Shown here piece after piece: positions 9,298 through 18,174 of a stretch of 64,000 nucleotides of DNA. Both the position numbers and the translations under genes were made by a program. Position 1 is the stretch's first letter. Every line of letters starts with the position of its first letter. The notes beneath the pieces are model-generated. The model did no database searches. It worked only from the letters and a program-made list of their open reading frames with translations, and had not been told where the DNA came from. Source of the DNA: CAVVPY01 sp963750295 (GTDB lineage Bacteria; Actinomycetota; Actinomycetes; Mycobacteriales; Jatrophihabitantaceae); contig CAVVPY010000001.1 of NCBI GenBank assembly GCA_963750295.1, forward strand, positions 1,922,001-1,986,000. Direction: 5' to 3'.

Positions 9298-9377
9298 AAC
9301 GCTCCAGTCTGACCGGGTCCCGTTTCGGCGAGGTTACGCGCCACGTCGACGTCGCTCCGGCCGAGGAGCCGTAGCGC

Positions 9378-10616
9378 TCAGTTGAGCGCGCTGCCCTTCT
9401 GCCACTGCGACCACGACAGCGTCCAGTCGCCGCCCTGCCACAACTGCAACGTGGGGCCGCCGGAGTTGACGACCTTCACGATGTCGCCCACCCGCGAGTG
9501 GTTGTAGTACCAACTCGCGTTGTCGTAATTGAGGTTCAGACAGCCGTGCGAGAGGTTCGAGTTACCCTGCGCCCACACCGTCGCGTCCAGTTCGTGCAGG
9601 TAGATCCCGTCGGTGCTGATCTTCGTCGCGAACGGCACCTTCTCCGGCGCGTAGCCGGCCGGTGAGTCGGCCGGCAGGCCGTAGCTGTCCGAGGACATCG
9701 TGGCCGGGTTCTCGTGCCCGAGGACGGTGTAGGTGCCCGGCATCGTCCAGAGGTAGATGTTCTGGCCGCGATCGCCCGGGACGATGCCACCGCGTCCCAT
9801 CGAGGTCAGCATGGTCCGGACCAGCTTGTTCGCGAAGTAGACCTTGACGCGATAGGTCGACGCGTCGGCGATCGCGATCCGCTTCTGGCCGATCCGGTAC
9901 GAGATCGACTGGTCGGACTGCCCGTACATGCCGCCGCCGACGTTGACGCCGTACACGTCGGCCGAGACGGTCACCTCGGTGCCGGGGGCGTAGAACTCCT
10001 GCGGCCGCCAGTGCACATCCTGACCCGAGGTCCAGTACCAGGAGCCGTCGACGTGCGGGGTGGTCGTGACGTGCAGCGCCTTCTCGGCCGCGGCCTTGTT
10101 CGGGATCCACTCGTCGAAGTGGACGACGGGGATCATGCCGACGCCGTAGGTCGCGCCGTCCTCGATCGACGAGCCGTAGATGGTGTCGAGGTAGGGCTGG
10201 GTCATGTTGCTGGGCGTCAGCGTGGTGAACGACTTCTTCTCGACCGTCGCCTTGCCGTCACCGTTGGCGGCGACCGCGGTCAGCCGGTAGGTCTTGCTGT
10301 ACCCGAGCACCTCGGTGCTCTGCCAGGACGACGAGTCGTCGGCCAGCTTTCCGGTGACCTTGGTGCCCTCGCTGTTCACCAGCGTCACCGAGGTCAGCGT
10401 GCCGCCGGCGACCTTCACCGAGATCGGCGTGATGGGGTTGAACGACCCGGCCTTGCCGAGCACGCTCGTCGTGATGACTGCATCCGGGACGGCGGAGGGT
10501 TGGCTGGACGCGGGCTGGGTCGCAGGCGAGGTCCCCTGACCGGCCGGGAAGCCCGGCTGCTGATCGGTACCGACGGCCGAGGTGCAGGCCGCGAGCAGCA
10601 GCGCGAGCGCCGCCAC
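9378..10616 (-). CDS. L,D-transpeptidase lipoprotein (Ig-like + YkuD)
   Basis: The 412-aa product carries a lipobox (LLLAAC, Cys11), a Ser/Pro/Thr/Gln-rich linker, Ig-like domains with PVVHFDEWIPNKAAAEKAL and WYWTSGQDVHWRPQEF, and a C-terminal YkuD domain with SHGCLNLNYDNASWYY. The catalytic His and Cys fall at about residues 357 and 359. It would form 3-3 cross-links in peptidoglycan outside the membrane, like mycobacterial LdtB-type enzymes. The GTG at 10616 is the first canonical start, but it leaves the signal peptide with no basic residues. The same frame upstream, to 10680, encodes HRRPRTARAGRTVGPLAVV, a good n-region without a start codon. An N-terminal misreading or frameshift is therefore possible. 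Confidence 0.93.
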   Translation of the reverse strand: MAALALLLAACTSAVGTDQQPGFPAGQGTSPATQPASSQPSAVPDAVITTSVLGKAGSFNPITPISVKVAGGTLTSVTLVNSEGTKVTGKLADDSSSWQSTEVLGYSKTYRLTAVAANGDGKATVEKKSFTTLTPSNMTQPYLDTIYGSSIEDGATYGVGMIPVVHFDEWIPNKAAAEKALHVTTTPHVDGSWYWTSGQDVHWRPQEFYAPGTEVTVSADVYGVNVGGGMYGQSDQSISYRIGQKRIAIADASTYRVKVYFANKLVRTMLTSMGRGGIVPGDRGQNIYLWTMPGTYTVLGHENPATMSSDSYGLPADSPAGYAPEKVPFATKISTDGIYLHELDATVWAQGNSNLSHGCLNLNYDNASWYYNHSRVGDIVKVVNSGGPTLQLWQGGDWTLSWSQWQKGSALN

Positions 10617-11016
10617 GACCGCCAGGGGACCTACGGTGCGCCCGGCGCGGGCGGTGCGGGGGCGGCGGTGCGGAACTTGCTGTGGTGCCTCACTACTACT
10701 GTCACTCCCAGCCGTTGGGGCGTACTCGCCTCGAGACGCTGTGCCCAGTGTCCCTCATCGGACCGACAGCGCCGGACCGCGACAAGTCACGAATGCCTTA
10801 CATCTCATCGACGCTCACCGGCCCGCGCTCGTTGCTTCGGCGCCGACGCTGTCGTGACCTCATCGTGGCTCTCATCGCAGGAGGAGCACGACTCTGACCC
10901 GACGATCACGACCGTCTACATTCTGCCCCGCCGCAGGGCACTGATCCAAAACCGGCGCGCCCCACACAGCAACCTCCCAGTCCCGGCTTCCCACCCGGCC
11001 GAGGGACAATGGTGAC
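10617..11016. other. 400-bp divergent intergenic region (ldt / nadE)
   Basis: There is no supported complete gene here. The left 65 bp carry the likely uninitiated N-terminus of the L,D-transpeptidase. A GTG at 10691-10693 on the minus strand, preceded by GGGAG, opens a 20-codon frame (MRHHSKFRTAAPAPPAPGAP) in the neighbouring phase. The right part should hold promoters for both divergent genes. I could not assign clear -10/-35 boxes. The stretch is locally richer in A/T than the genes around it. Confidence 0.5.
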
Positions 11017-12765
11017 GTGCCCTCCCTGCGCCTCGCCCTGGCCCAGACTGACGTGATCGTCGGTGACCTCGCCGGCAACTGCGCCCTGGTCGTGCGGCAG
11101 GTGGCCGACGCTGCCGCCCACGGTGCCGACCTGGTCGCGTTCCCCGAGATGGCGATCACCGGGTACCCGCCCGAGGACCTCGTCCTCAAGGCCGGCTTCC
11201 GGCACGCGGCGCAGGCGGCGCTCGAGAAGCTGGCCGCGGACCTCGCCGAATCGGGACTGGGTGACACCCCCGTCGTGGTCGGCTATCTCGACGACGACGC
11301 CGGTGCGCGACCGAACCACGTCGGCGGGCCCCGAAACGCGCTGGCGTTCCTGCATCGCGGCGTGGTGCTGGCCCGGTACTACAAGCACCATTTGCCCAAC
11401 TACGGGGTGTTCGACGAGCGGCGCTACTTCGTCCCCGGTGACACCTTCGTCGTGGTCCGCCACCGCGGGGTGGACATCGCGCTGACGATCTGCGAGGACC
11501 TGTGGCAGGACGGCGGCCCGTTCGCGGTGGCCGGGCGGGTCGGCGTCGGCGTCGTCCTCAACATCAACGGCTCGCCGTACGAGCGCAACAAGGACGACGT
11601 CCGGCTCGACCTGCTGCGACGCCGGGCCGCCGAGGCCGGTGCGCCGGTGGCCTACGTGAACACCGTCGGCGGTCAGGACGAGCTGGTCTTCGACGGGGAC
11701 TCGATGGTGGTCGATGCCGCGGGGAACGTGCTGCTGCGCGCGCCCCAGTACGAGCAAGGGGTCTACTACCTGGACCTCGACGTCGCCGCGGTGGCCGGTG
11801 ATCCGCCCCCGCCTGCCGAGGTACTGGGCATGACCGTCGCCCGGTTCTCGACCGGGATCTCTGAACCTCGAGTGCAGGCAGAGACGTTGCCGGTTCGGAT
11901 CGCCGATCGGATGGGTGACGAAGCCGAGGTCTGGGGTGCCCTGGTCATCGGGCTGCGCGACTACGTCGAGAAGAACGGGTTCGCCTCCGTCGTCCTCGGT
12001 GTGTCCGGCGGCATCGACTCGGCTGTGGTGGCCGCGATCGCGGCGGACGCGATCGGCGGCGATCGGGTGCACGGGGTGTCGATGCCGAGCGAGTACTCAT
12101 CCGAGCACTCGCGCACCGACGCAGCGGACCTCGCCGAGCGGATCGGGGCGCACTACCGGACGGTGGCGGTCGCCCCGATGGTCGACGAGTTCGTGGCCGC
12201 CCTCGGGTTGACCGGTCTGGCGGAGGAGAACGTGCAGGCGCGGGTGCGGGGCACGACGCTGATGGCGCTGTCGAACGCCGAGGGCCACCTCGTGCTCGCG
12301 ACAGGGAACAAGAGCGAGCTGGCCGTCGGCTACTCGACGATCTACGGCGATGCGGTGGGCGGTTTCGCCCCCATCAAGGACGTGCCGAAGTCGTTGGTCT
12401 GGCGGCTGGCCCGCTGGCGCAACGAGGTGGCCGAGGCGGCCGGCCAGACACCGCCGATCCCGCCGAACTCGATCAGTAAGCCGCCGTCGGCCGAGCTGCG
12501 GCCGGGCCAGCTCGACAGCGACTCGCTGCCGGACTACGAGGTCCTGGACGAGATCATCGCCCGATACGTCGACGCCGACGCAGCAATCGAGGACATCGTG
12601 GCCGAGGGGTTCGACCGGGACCTGGTCGCGTCGGTCGCCCGCCTGGTCGATCGCGCCGAGTGGAAGCGGCGCCAGTACCCGCCCGGCGCGAAGATCACCT
12701 TCAAGGCGTTCGGGCGCGATCGGCGCCTCCCGATCACCAATCACTGGCGTGAGGGACGCAGCTGA
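11017..12765 (+). CDS. nadE: Glutamine-dependent NAD+ synthetase
   Basis: The 582-aa protein has two domains. The nitrilase-type glutaminase domain (1-270) shows the catalytic triad Glu44 (AFPEMAITGYPPEDL), Lys123 (YYKHHLPNYGVFDERRYF) and Cys159 (ICEDLWQDGGP). The synthetase domain has the P-loop GVSGGIDSAVVAAI at about 328-341 and the ATGNKSELAVGY segment. It amidates NaAD to NAD+ with glutamine-derived ammonia. At 582 aa it belongs to the shorter two-domain type and is not the ~680-aa mycobacterial form. The start is GTG 11017 after CCGAGGGACAA. Confidence 0.96.
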   Translation: MPSLRLALAQTDVIVGDLAGNCALVVRQVADAAAHGADLVAFPEMAITGYPPEDLVLKAGFRHAAQAALEKLAADLAESGLGDTPVVVGYLDDDAGARPNHVGGPRNALAFLHRGVVLARYYKHHLPNYGVFDERRYFVPGDTFVVVRHRGVDIALTICEDLWQDGGPFAVAGRVGVGVVLNINGSPYERNKDDVRLDLLRRRAAEAGAPVAYVNTVGGQDELVFDGDSMVVDAAGNVLLRAPQYEQGVYYLDLDVAAVAGDPPPPAEVLGMTVARFSTGISEPRVQAETLPVRIADRMGDEAEVWGALVIGLRDYVEKNGFASVVLGVSGGIDSAVVAAIAADAIGGDRVHGVSMPSEYSSEHSRTDAADLAERIGAHYRTVAVAPMVDEFVAALGLTGLAEENVQARVRGTTLMALSNAEGHLVLATGNKSELAVGYSTIYGDAVGGFAPIKDVPKSLVWRLARWRNEVAEAAGQTPPIPPNSISKPPSAELRPGQLDSDSLPDYEVLDEIIARYVDADAAIEDIVAEGFDRDLVASVARLVDRAEWKRRQYPPGAKITFKAFGRDRRLPITNHWREGRS

Positions 12766-12904
12766 GGCGGCCGTCCCCGCTCGACGCGCGTGACACATGT
12801 CTCGGTCGGCACGACAAACGCCGAACCGAGGCGCAGAATTGGTTACGTCCGCATTACGTGCCCGGGGACCGTGCCAACGGCCTCGAGGAGAAGGTGAGAC
12901 GATC

Positions 12905-13777
12905 ATGACCGCTGAACCAAGCTCCCGCTCGACGCCCGCGGCGACCACTGCGGCGCTGTACGGCGGCGTGACGACCAGGCGGGTCACCATCCGCGACCTG
13001 CAGGCGGCGAAGGATCGTGGCGAGCGCTGGCCGATGCTCACTGCCTACGACTATTCGACCGCGCGGGTCTTCGACGACGCCGGCATCCCGGTACTGCTGG
13101 TCGGCGACTCGGCCGCGAACGTCATCTACGGCTACGACACGACCGTCCCCGTCTCGATCGAGGAGTTGCTGCCGCTCGTGCGCGGCGTCGTCCGCGGGAC
13201 GCAGCGTGCCCTTGTCGTCGCCGACCTGCCGTTCGGTAGCTACCAGGCCTCCCCCACCCAGGCGCTCGACAGCGCGACCCGGTTCATGAAGGAGGGCGGC
13301 GCGCAGGCGGTCAAGCTGGAAGGCGGCGCCCGCATCGCACCCCAGGTCGAGGCGCTCACCGCCGCGGGCATCCCGGTCATGGCGCACATCGGCCTCACCC
13401 CGCAGTCGGTCAACGCGCTCGGCGGCTACCGCGTGCAGGGACGTGGCGACGAGGCGGCCCACCGGTTGCTCCTCGACGCGAAGGCGATGCAGCAGTCCGG
13501 CGCGTTCGCCGTCGTGCTCGAGGTCGTCCCGTCCGAGGTCGCGGCGCAGGTCACGAAGGCGCTGCACATCCCGACGATCGGTATCGGCGCCGGCCCGGCC
13601 TGCGACGCGCAGGTACTCGTCTGGCAGGACATGGCCGGCCTGCGTGGAGCGGGCAAGCCGGCGAAGTTCGTGAAGGAGTTCGCCAACGTCGCGGCCGTGC
13701 TGCACGACGCTGCGTCGGCCTTCGCCGGCGAGGTCCGCGGCGGCACCTACCCGGCTGCCGAGCACGAGTACCACTGA
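12905..13777 (+). CDS. panB: 3-methyl-2-oxobutanoate hydroxymethyltransferase
   Basis: This 290-aa enzyme makes ketopantoate from 3-methyl-2-oxobutanoate and 5,10-methylene-THF, the first step of pantothenate synthesis. Recognisable motifs are MLTAYDYSTARVFDDAGI, LLVGDSAANVIYGYDTT (Mg-binding Asp), KLEGGARIAPQVEAL, MAHIGLTPQSVNALGGY and the catalytic-Glu region FAVVLEVVPSEVA. The ATG at 12905 has a strong GAGGAGAAGG site; a longer frame from 12797 is not needed. The N-terminal 25 residues are Ser/Thr/Ala-rich and variable, as in other actinobacterial PanB. No panC or panD is nearby. Confidence 0.97.
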   Translation: MTAEPSSRSTPAATTAALYGGVTTRRVTIRDLQAAKDRGERWPMLTAYDYSTARVFDDAGIPVLLVGDSAANVIYGYDTTVPVSIEELLPLVRGVVRGTQRALVVADLPFGSYQASPTQALDSATRFMKEGGAQAVKLEGGARIAPQVEALTAAGIPVMAHIGLTPQSVNALGGYRVQGRGDEAAHRLLLDAKAMQQSGAFAVVLEVVPSEVAAQVTKALHIPTIGIGAGPACDAQVLVWQDMAGLRGAGKPAKFVKEFANVAAVLHDAASAFAGEVRGGTYPAAEHEYH

Positions 13778-13794
13778 CCGGCCGGTGGCCCGTC

Positions 13795-13809
13795 CCGGCG
13801 CTGCGCCGG
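13795..13809 (+). terminator. Short GC hairpin after panB
   Basis: CCGGCG-CTG-CGCCGG forms a 6-bp stem 17 bp after the panB stop and before the next gene. It is a weak candidate terminator; there is no T-tract and chance is possible at this GC content. Confidence 0.3.
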
Positions 13810-13827
13810 ACTCACTAGCGTCGAGGC

Positions 13828-14619
13828 ATGCGGGCCTTCGTCGTCGACGCGTTCACCTCGTCGGCCTTCGCCGGTAACCCCGCCGGGGTGGTGCTGCCGC
13901 CCGAGCCGGTCGACGCCGCCTGGATGCAACAGGTTGCCGCGGAGTTCCGGCACGCCGAGACCGCGTTCCTGCTCGCCCGGCCCGACGGCTCCTACGACCT
14001 GCGCTGGTTCACACCACTCGTCGAGGTCGACCTGTGCGGGCATGCCACGTTGGCCAGTGCCCACGTCCTGGCCTCGATCGGCGTGCCCGGCCCTATCACC
14101 TTCCACACGCGCGGGGGTCCGCTCACGGCGACGATGGACGGTGCGGCCATCGTCCTTGACTTCCCGGCCTGTCCGGTGACGTCCGTCGACGAGCCGGACG
14201 GACTGTCGGCCGCGCTCGGCATCGAGATGCTCGGCGTGTACGCCAACGGCACGGATCTGCTCGTCGAGGTCGCCGATGCGGCACGTGTTGCCGCGGTCAG
14301 CCCGGACTTCGCCGCCCTGGCCGCCGTCGAGTGCCGCGGCGTGATCGTGACCGCGCCGGCCGCGATCGGCGCGGCGGAGGACGACCACGACTTCGTGTCA
14401 CGCTTCTTCGCCCCACGAGTCGGCGTCGATGAGGACCCGGTGACCGGGTCGGCACACTGCGCGCTCGGCCCGTTCTGGGGTGCGCGGCTCGGCCGCGACA
14501 CCCTGACCGGTGTGCAACTGTCAGCGCGCGGTGGACGAGTCGGGGTCGAACTGCGCGGCTCTCGAGTGCTGCTGCGCGGTTCGGCGGTCACCGTCCTCGA
14601 CGGCGAGCTGCTCGCCTGA
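13828..14619 (+). CDS. PhzF-family epimerase/isomerase
   Basis: The 263-aa protein matches the PhzF/YddE diaminopimelate-epimerase-like fold. It begins VVDAFTSSAFAGNPAGVVL and includes ETAFLL (the conserved Glu used as general acid/base in PhzF) and RWFTPLVEVDLCGHATLASAHVL. The C-terminal half has the EDPVTGSAHCALGPFW signature. The physiological substrate is unknown for most members and there are no phenazine genes nearby. It starts at ATG 13828 and is separated from panB by 50 bp with a small hairpin, so it may be transcribed on its own. Confidence 0.9.
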   Translation: MRAFVVDAFTSSAFAGNPAGVVLPPEPVDAAWMQQVAAEFRHAETAFLLARPDGSYDLRWFTPLVEVDLCGHATLASAHVLASIGVPGPITFHTRGGPLTATMDGAAIVLDFPACPVTSVDEPDGLSAALGIEMLGVYANGTDLLVEVADAARVAAVSPDFAALAAVECRGVIVTAPAAIGAAEDDHDFVSRFFAPRVGVDEDPVTGSAHCALGPFWGARLGRDTLTGVQLSARGGRVGVELRGSRVLLRGSAVTVLDGELLA

Positions 14620-14637
14620 GCGCTCGGTGGCGTGCCG

Positions 14638-16029
14638 TCAGTCGCGGGCGAACCGGACAGTGCGCTCGGCCACGTCGGCGCTGACGAGGCGGACCGTGAT
14701 CCGCTCGCCGAGCGGCAGACCCGTCCCGTCGCAGCGCGCACGCACGGCCGGCTCGTCGAGCACGATGGTGCCCGCATTGTCGTCGGCATCGATGACGACG
14801 CCGGTGAACAGCTCGCCGACGCGGTCGTGCAGCACCCATGCCTCGGCCATGTCCACGACTGCGCGGCTCACCTCGTGCCCGCGTCGATCGGCAGCCTGCA
14901 TCAGGGCCGGCAGGTCGGGCAGCGTCGAACGCACCCAGCCGGGCACCGGCTCGCCGGCGTGAAGCGCCAGGCAGATCTCGCTGACGTACCGATCGACGAG
15001 TCTGCGCAGCGGGGCGGTCGCGTGCGCGTACGGCGCAGCGATGCCGGCATGCGCCGCTTGCTCGGGCTCCGCACCGTTGAAGGCGACGTACCGTGCGCCG
15101 CGAAGCAGCGCGCCGGCATGCTCGATCAGCGCAACGTGCCGTGGGTTACCGCGATCGAGCGTGGCGAGGACGTCACCCGGCGCGGCACCGGCCGGCCAGT
15201 CGATGCCGAGTGCCCGAGCGGCGCGCCTGATCGTGCGGACGGCGCGGGCATCCGGCTCGGGGACGACGCGGACGATCCCGACGTGATGCTGCAACATCAG
15301 CTGCGCAGCGCACATCCCGGTGAGCACGGAGATTTCCGCATTGTGGGTCTCGGTCCGCGTCGGGACGCGGCAGTCGAGTCGCCACCCGCCGTCAACCTGA
15401 CGCACGATCTGCTCAGGCAGATCCAGATCGATCGCATGTCGCTCTCGCGCACGCGCGACACGCACGGCGCCCAGTTCGGGCAACAGCGCGATCGCGTCCG
15501 GCAGCGCACTGGCCCGCTCGATCTGCAGGTAGTCGAGTTGGGCTCGACTGCGGACCCGAGCGCGACGCACATCCACCGCGTGCACCTCACCATCGGCGCT
15601 GAGACCGATTCGCCACAACACACACGGCCGCAAGCGATCCGGTACGAGGCTGGCCGCGTCCTCGCTCAACGCCGGCGGCAGCATCGGGACGCTCGTGTCC
15701 GGGAAGTACAACGTCGTCCCGCGTCGTTGCGACTCGACATCGAGCACCGAGCCGGGCTGAACGAACGCACCGACGTCGGCGATCGCGTACGACACGAGGT
15801 ACCCGTCACCGTCGCGCGCCAGGTGCATGGCCTGGTCGAGATCGCGGCTACCTGCCGGATCGATGGTGACGAGCGGGATGTCGGTCGCGTCCTCGTCCGG
15901 CAGTTCGACGTCGATCGCCGCACGACGCGCCGCGGCAAGGACCTCGGGCGCGAAATCGCCGGGCACCGACAACTCGTCGCGGAGTGCGACGAAGTCGAGC
16001 GGTGCACCGGCGACTCGTGACGTGATCAT
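14638..16029 (-). CDS. RNB-domain 3'-5' exoribonuclease (RNase II/R family)
   Basis: The 463-aa product is the compact actinobacterial RNB type, without the cold-shock domains of full RNase R. The active-site loop reads LVTIDPAGSRDLDQAMHLAR. Aligned to RNase II, three of the four metal-binding aspartates are kept and the fourth position is Gln, as is common in this subfamily. Later motifs include SYAIADVGAFVQPGS, LYFPDTSVPMLPPALSED and APLRRLVDRYVSE. It should degrade RNA processively in the cytoplasm. The ATG at 16029 was chosen; the frame runs on upstream into the repeat gene, but that is a shadow. The lysine-rich protein gene ends 28 bp upstream on the same strand. Confidence 0.92.
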   Translation of the reverse strand: MITSRVAGAPLDFVALRDELSVPGDFAPEVLAAARRAAIDVELPDEDATDIPLVTIDPAGSRDLDQAMHLARDGDGYLVSYAIADVGAFVQPGSVLDVESQRRGTTLYFPDTSVPMLPPALSEDAASLVPDRLRPCVLWRIGLSADGEVHAVDVRRARVRSRAQLDYLQIERASALPDAIALLPELGAVRVARARERHAIDLDLPEQIVRQVDGGWRLDCRVPTRTETHNAEISVLTGMCAAQLMLQHHVGIVRVVPEPDARAVRTIRRAARALGIDWPAGAAPGDVLATLDRGNPRHVALIEHAGALLRGARYVAFNGAEPEQAAHAGIAAPYAHATAPLRRLVDRYVSEICLALHAGEPVPGWVRSTLPDLPALMQAADRRGHEVSRAVVDMAEAWVLHDRVGELFTGVVIDADDNAGTIVLDEPAVRARCDGTGLPLGERITVRLVSADVAERTVRFARD

Positions 16030-16057
16030 CCGCAGTCGGACGCGGATGCCATTGTTG

Positions 16058-16477
16058 CTACTTGCGCTTCGCGGGCGCCTTCTTCGCAGCAGCCTTCTTC
16101 GCCGGTGCCTTCTTCGCAGCAGCCTTGCGCGCCGGAGCCTTCTTGGCAGCTGCGCGTTTCGCCGGTGCCTTCTTAGCTGCGGCAGCCCTCTTGGCCGGAG
16201 CCTTCTTCGCCGCGGCCTTGCGAGCTGGTGCCTTCTTCGCAGCAGCCTTGCGCGCCGGAGCCTTCTTCGCCGCGGCCTTGCGAGCTGGTGCCTTCTTCGC
16301 AGCAGCCTTGCGCGCCGGAGCCTTCTTCGCCGCGGCCTTGCGCGCCGGTGCCTTCTTGGCAACGGTCTTCTTGGCGGGCGCCTTGCGAGCCGGTGCTTTC
16401 TTCGCAGCGGCCTTCTTGGCGGGCGCCTTCTTGGCAGCCGACTTCTTTGCGGCGGCCTTCCTGGCTGGTGCGGTCAT
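16058..16477 (-). CDS. Histone H1-like lysine/alanine-rich repeat protein
   Basis: The whole 139-aa protein is low-complexity, built from units of the form KAAAKKAPARKA after the start MTAPARKAAAKKSAAKK. It resembles the C-terminal tail of actinobacterial HupB/HupS and eukaryotic H1, but has no HU globular domain. It probably binds and compacts DNA through charge. The ATG at 16477 is preceded by an excellent TAGGAGG site, which excludes the longer frame from 16585. The gene contains a perfect 60-bp tandem duplication. It is followed by the RNB nuclease gene. Confidence 0.85.
   Translation of the reverse strand: MTAPARKAAAKKSAAKKAPAKKAAAKKAPARKAPAKKTVAKKAPARKAAAKKAPARKAAAKKAPARKAAAKKAPARKAAAKKAPARKAAAKKAPAKRAAAAKKAPAKRAAAKKAPARKAAAKKAPAKKAAAKKAPAKRK
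16201..16342. repeat. 60-bp perfect tandem duplication inside the H1-like gene
   Basis: Bases 16201-16260 and 16261-16320 are identical, and a third copy continues identically for 22 bases. Each unit encodes 20 residues, so copy-number change keeps the frame. The protein could therefore vary in length between strains. Confidence 0.95.
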
Positions 16478-16933
16478 GCGTTGCCTCCTAGGCAGCGAGA
16501 GAACGACATCGTCGTTCGTTCGACCAAGTTGACGATGCGCAGAGTTCAGCGTCAATACAACACGCCGTACAAGATGTGTGCGCATCGCGGAGCCGACGAC
16601 ACCACATGTGGTCGCAATGTCGGCGACCAGCCGTGAATCACCTTAGATTTTGCGGGATTGTCCGACGCGAATGACACAAGGACGTCCGAACGCGTCCGCA
16701 ACTATTTTCTGCGCGCGAACACACTTTGCACCTCGACCGCAGCGTGCGCGGTGCTGCACGCGTTGCCTGAGTAGTTCTGACACCGGTGAGGACGGCCGAC
16801 GCAGCATGACCGGATCACGACGATTTGGCCTTGTCGGGCAAGGTGATCGCCGCCACGCGCCACGAACCGCTCACACAACGCTCGAGCGAGCGTCTGTCGT
16901 GGTCGAGTCGACGCGCGTACGCGCCGATCGCCA
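16478..16933. other. 456-bp intergenic region, AT-richer than its surroundings
   Basis: There is no supported gene. The left end holds the leader of the H1-like gene, and the right end is the 3' flank of the MFS gene, so its bulk should be regulatory or remnant sequence. The core (about 16530-16740) contains runs such as TTAGATTTTG and AACTATTTTC that stand out against the GC-rich window. On the minus strand TTGTATTGACG around 16550 could belong to a promoter for the H1-like gene, but no convincing -10/-35 pair was found. Confidence 0.45.
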
Positions 16934-18148
16934 TCAGCGCCGCACCGCCGTAGCGACTTTCTTGTCGTCGGCAAGCGGCGCGCACGCACCCGACACGAGC
17001 AGCGCGATGCCGAGTGCACCCGCGGTAACCGTCAGCGCGCGCAGCACACCGACATGGTCGCCGACCAATCCGAGCAGCGGTGGGCCGGCGAGAAATGCGA
17101 CGTAGCCGATCGATCCGGCAACGCTGACGCGCGCTGCCGCGCGGCGTGGATCATCGGCCGCGGCGCTGATTCCGGTCGGGAAGCCGAGCGCTGTGCCGAC
17201 CCCCCACAGCGCCGCACCGGCGAGCGCCAGTGGGAACGCCGCACCGAAGACCACGAGCAGCAACCCGGCGAGCGCAACCGCAGCAGACACCCGCATGACC
17301 ACCACCCGACCGTGCCGGTTGATCCAGGCTGGCCCGAACCACCGGCCCGCGGTCATTGCGGCGAGGAACACGGTCAGCGTGATCGTGCCGAGCGCCGCGG
17401 AGGTGCCGTAGCCGTCGATGACACCGAGGCTGAGCCAGTCGTTGCCGGTGCCCTCGGTGAAGGCCATGCAGAGCACGAACAGGCCGATGAGCAGAGTCCG
17501 CGGCTCGAGCCACGCGCGCAACAGCCCTTTCGACACTCGGGTTCCGGGCAGCCGGTCGGGATCGAGGGCCGCGTGATCGATCGTGGGCAGGAAGTAGCGG
17601 GTGGCGAGCGGGACGGTCACCGCGAGCACGCCGGCCACCGCGAGTAGATGTGCCGTCACCGGCACGTGCGTCGCGACCATCAGGGCACCGAGGCCCGCAC
17701 CGAGCACCGTGCCGATGCTGAAGCCGGCATGGAAGCGAGACATGATCGAGCGCCCGAGAGCTTGTTCGACGGCCGCACCCTGCACGTTCATCGCGATGTC
17801 CCACGTGCCGTTGCCGATGCCGGCCACGATGAGGCCGGCGGCGACCGGCGCCACCCCGTGGAGAAAGCCTACGGCGACGACGCTGAGACCAGCCGCGAAC
17901 ACGACTGCCATCACCGCGACCGCTCGAGCCTCGCCGACGGTGGAGATCACCAGACCGGCCAGCGGCATCGCCACGATCGATCCGAACGCGATGCACAGCA
18001 GGATCAGCCCGAGCGTGCCGGGCGTGACGTCCAGGCCGTCGCGGATCTGCGGGATACGCGAGGCCCAACTGGCGAAGCCGAGCCCGGCCGCCGCGAACAC
18101 CACGTACACCGCCGCCGTCGCACGCTGTAGCGGCAACCGCTCGGTCAT
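16934..18148 (-). CDS. MFS transporter
   Basis: The 404-aa protein has about twelve hydrophobic segments and an MFS layout. The region AAAGLGFASWASRIPQIRDG forms the end of TM1 and its loop, and the central loop carries IDHAALDPDRLPG. Sequence features such as WASRIPQIRDGL and NVQGAAVEQALGR are typical of the YbjJ/fucose-permease-like group often annotated as drug or sugar exporters. ATG 18148 was used (ribosome site AGGTT), because the longer frame from 18301 overlaps the folP2-like gene. The substrate is unknown. Confidence 0.88.
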   Translation of the reverse strand: MTERLPLQRATAAVYVVFAAAGLGFASWASRIPQIRDGLDVTPGTLGLILLCIAFGSIVAMPLAGLVISTVGEARAVAVMAVVFAAGLSVVAVGFLHGVAPVAAGLIVAGIGNGTWDIAMNVQGAAVEQALGRSIMSRFHAGFSIGTVLGAGLGALMVATHVPVTAHLLAVAGVLAVTVPLATRYFLPTIDHAALDPDRLPGTRVSKGLLRAWLEPRTLLIGLFVLCMAFTEGTGNDWLSLGVIDGYGTSAALGTITLTVFLAAMTAGRWFGPAWINRHGRVVVMRVSAAVALAGLLLVVFGAAFPLALAGAALWGVGTALGFPTGISAAADDPRRAAARVSVAGSIGYVAFLAGPPLLGLVGDHVGVLRALTVTAGALGIALLVSGACAPLADDKKVATAVRR

Positions 18149-18174
18149 CGGAACCTGCTCAACGGACGCGACCG

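Noticed and set aside
14638..16362. Single fused RNB plus Arg-rich protein (574 aa)
   Set aside because: The first 110 codons are a shifted reading of the H1-like gene, which has its own ATG and strong ribosome site. The RNB protein starts at 16029.
16650..17105. 151-aa ORF in the AT-richer gap
   Set aside because: It has mixed composition, no ribosome site that fits, no motif, and it overlaps the convergent end of the MFS gene.
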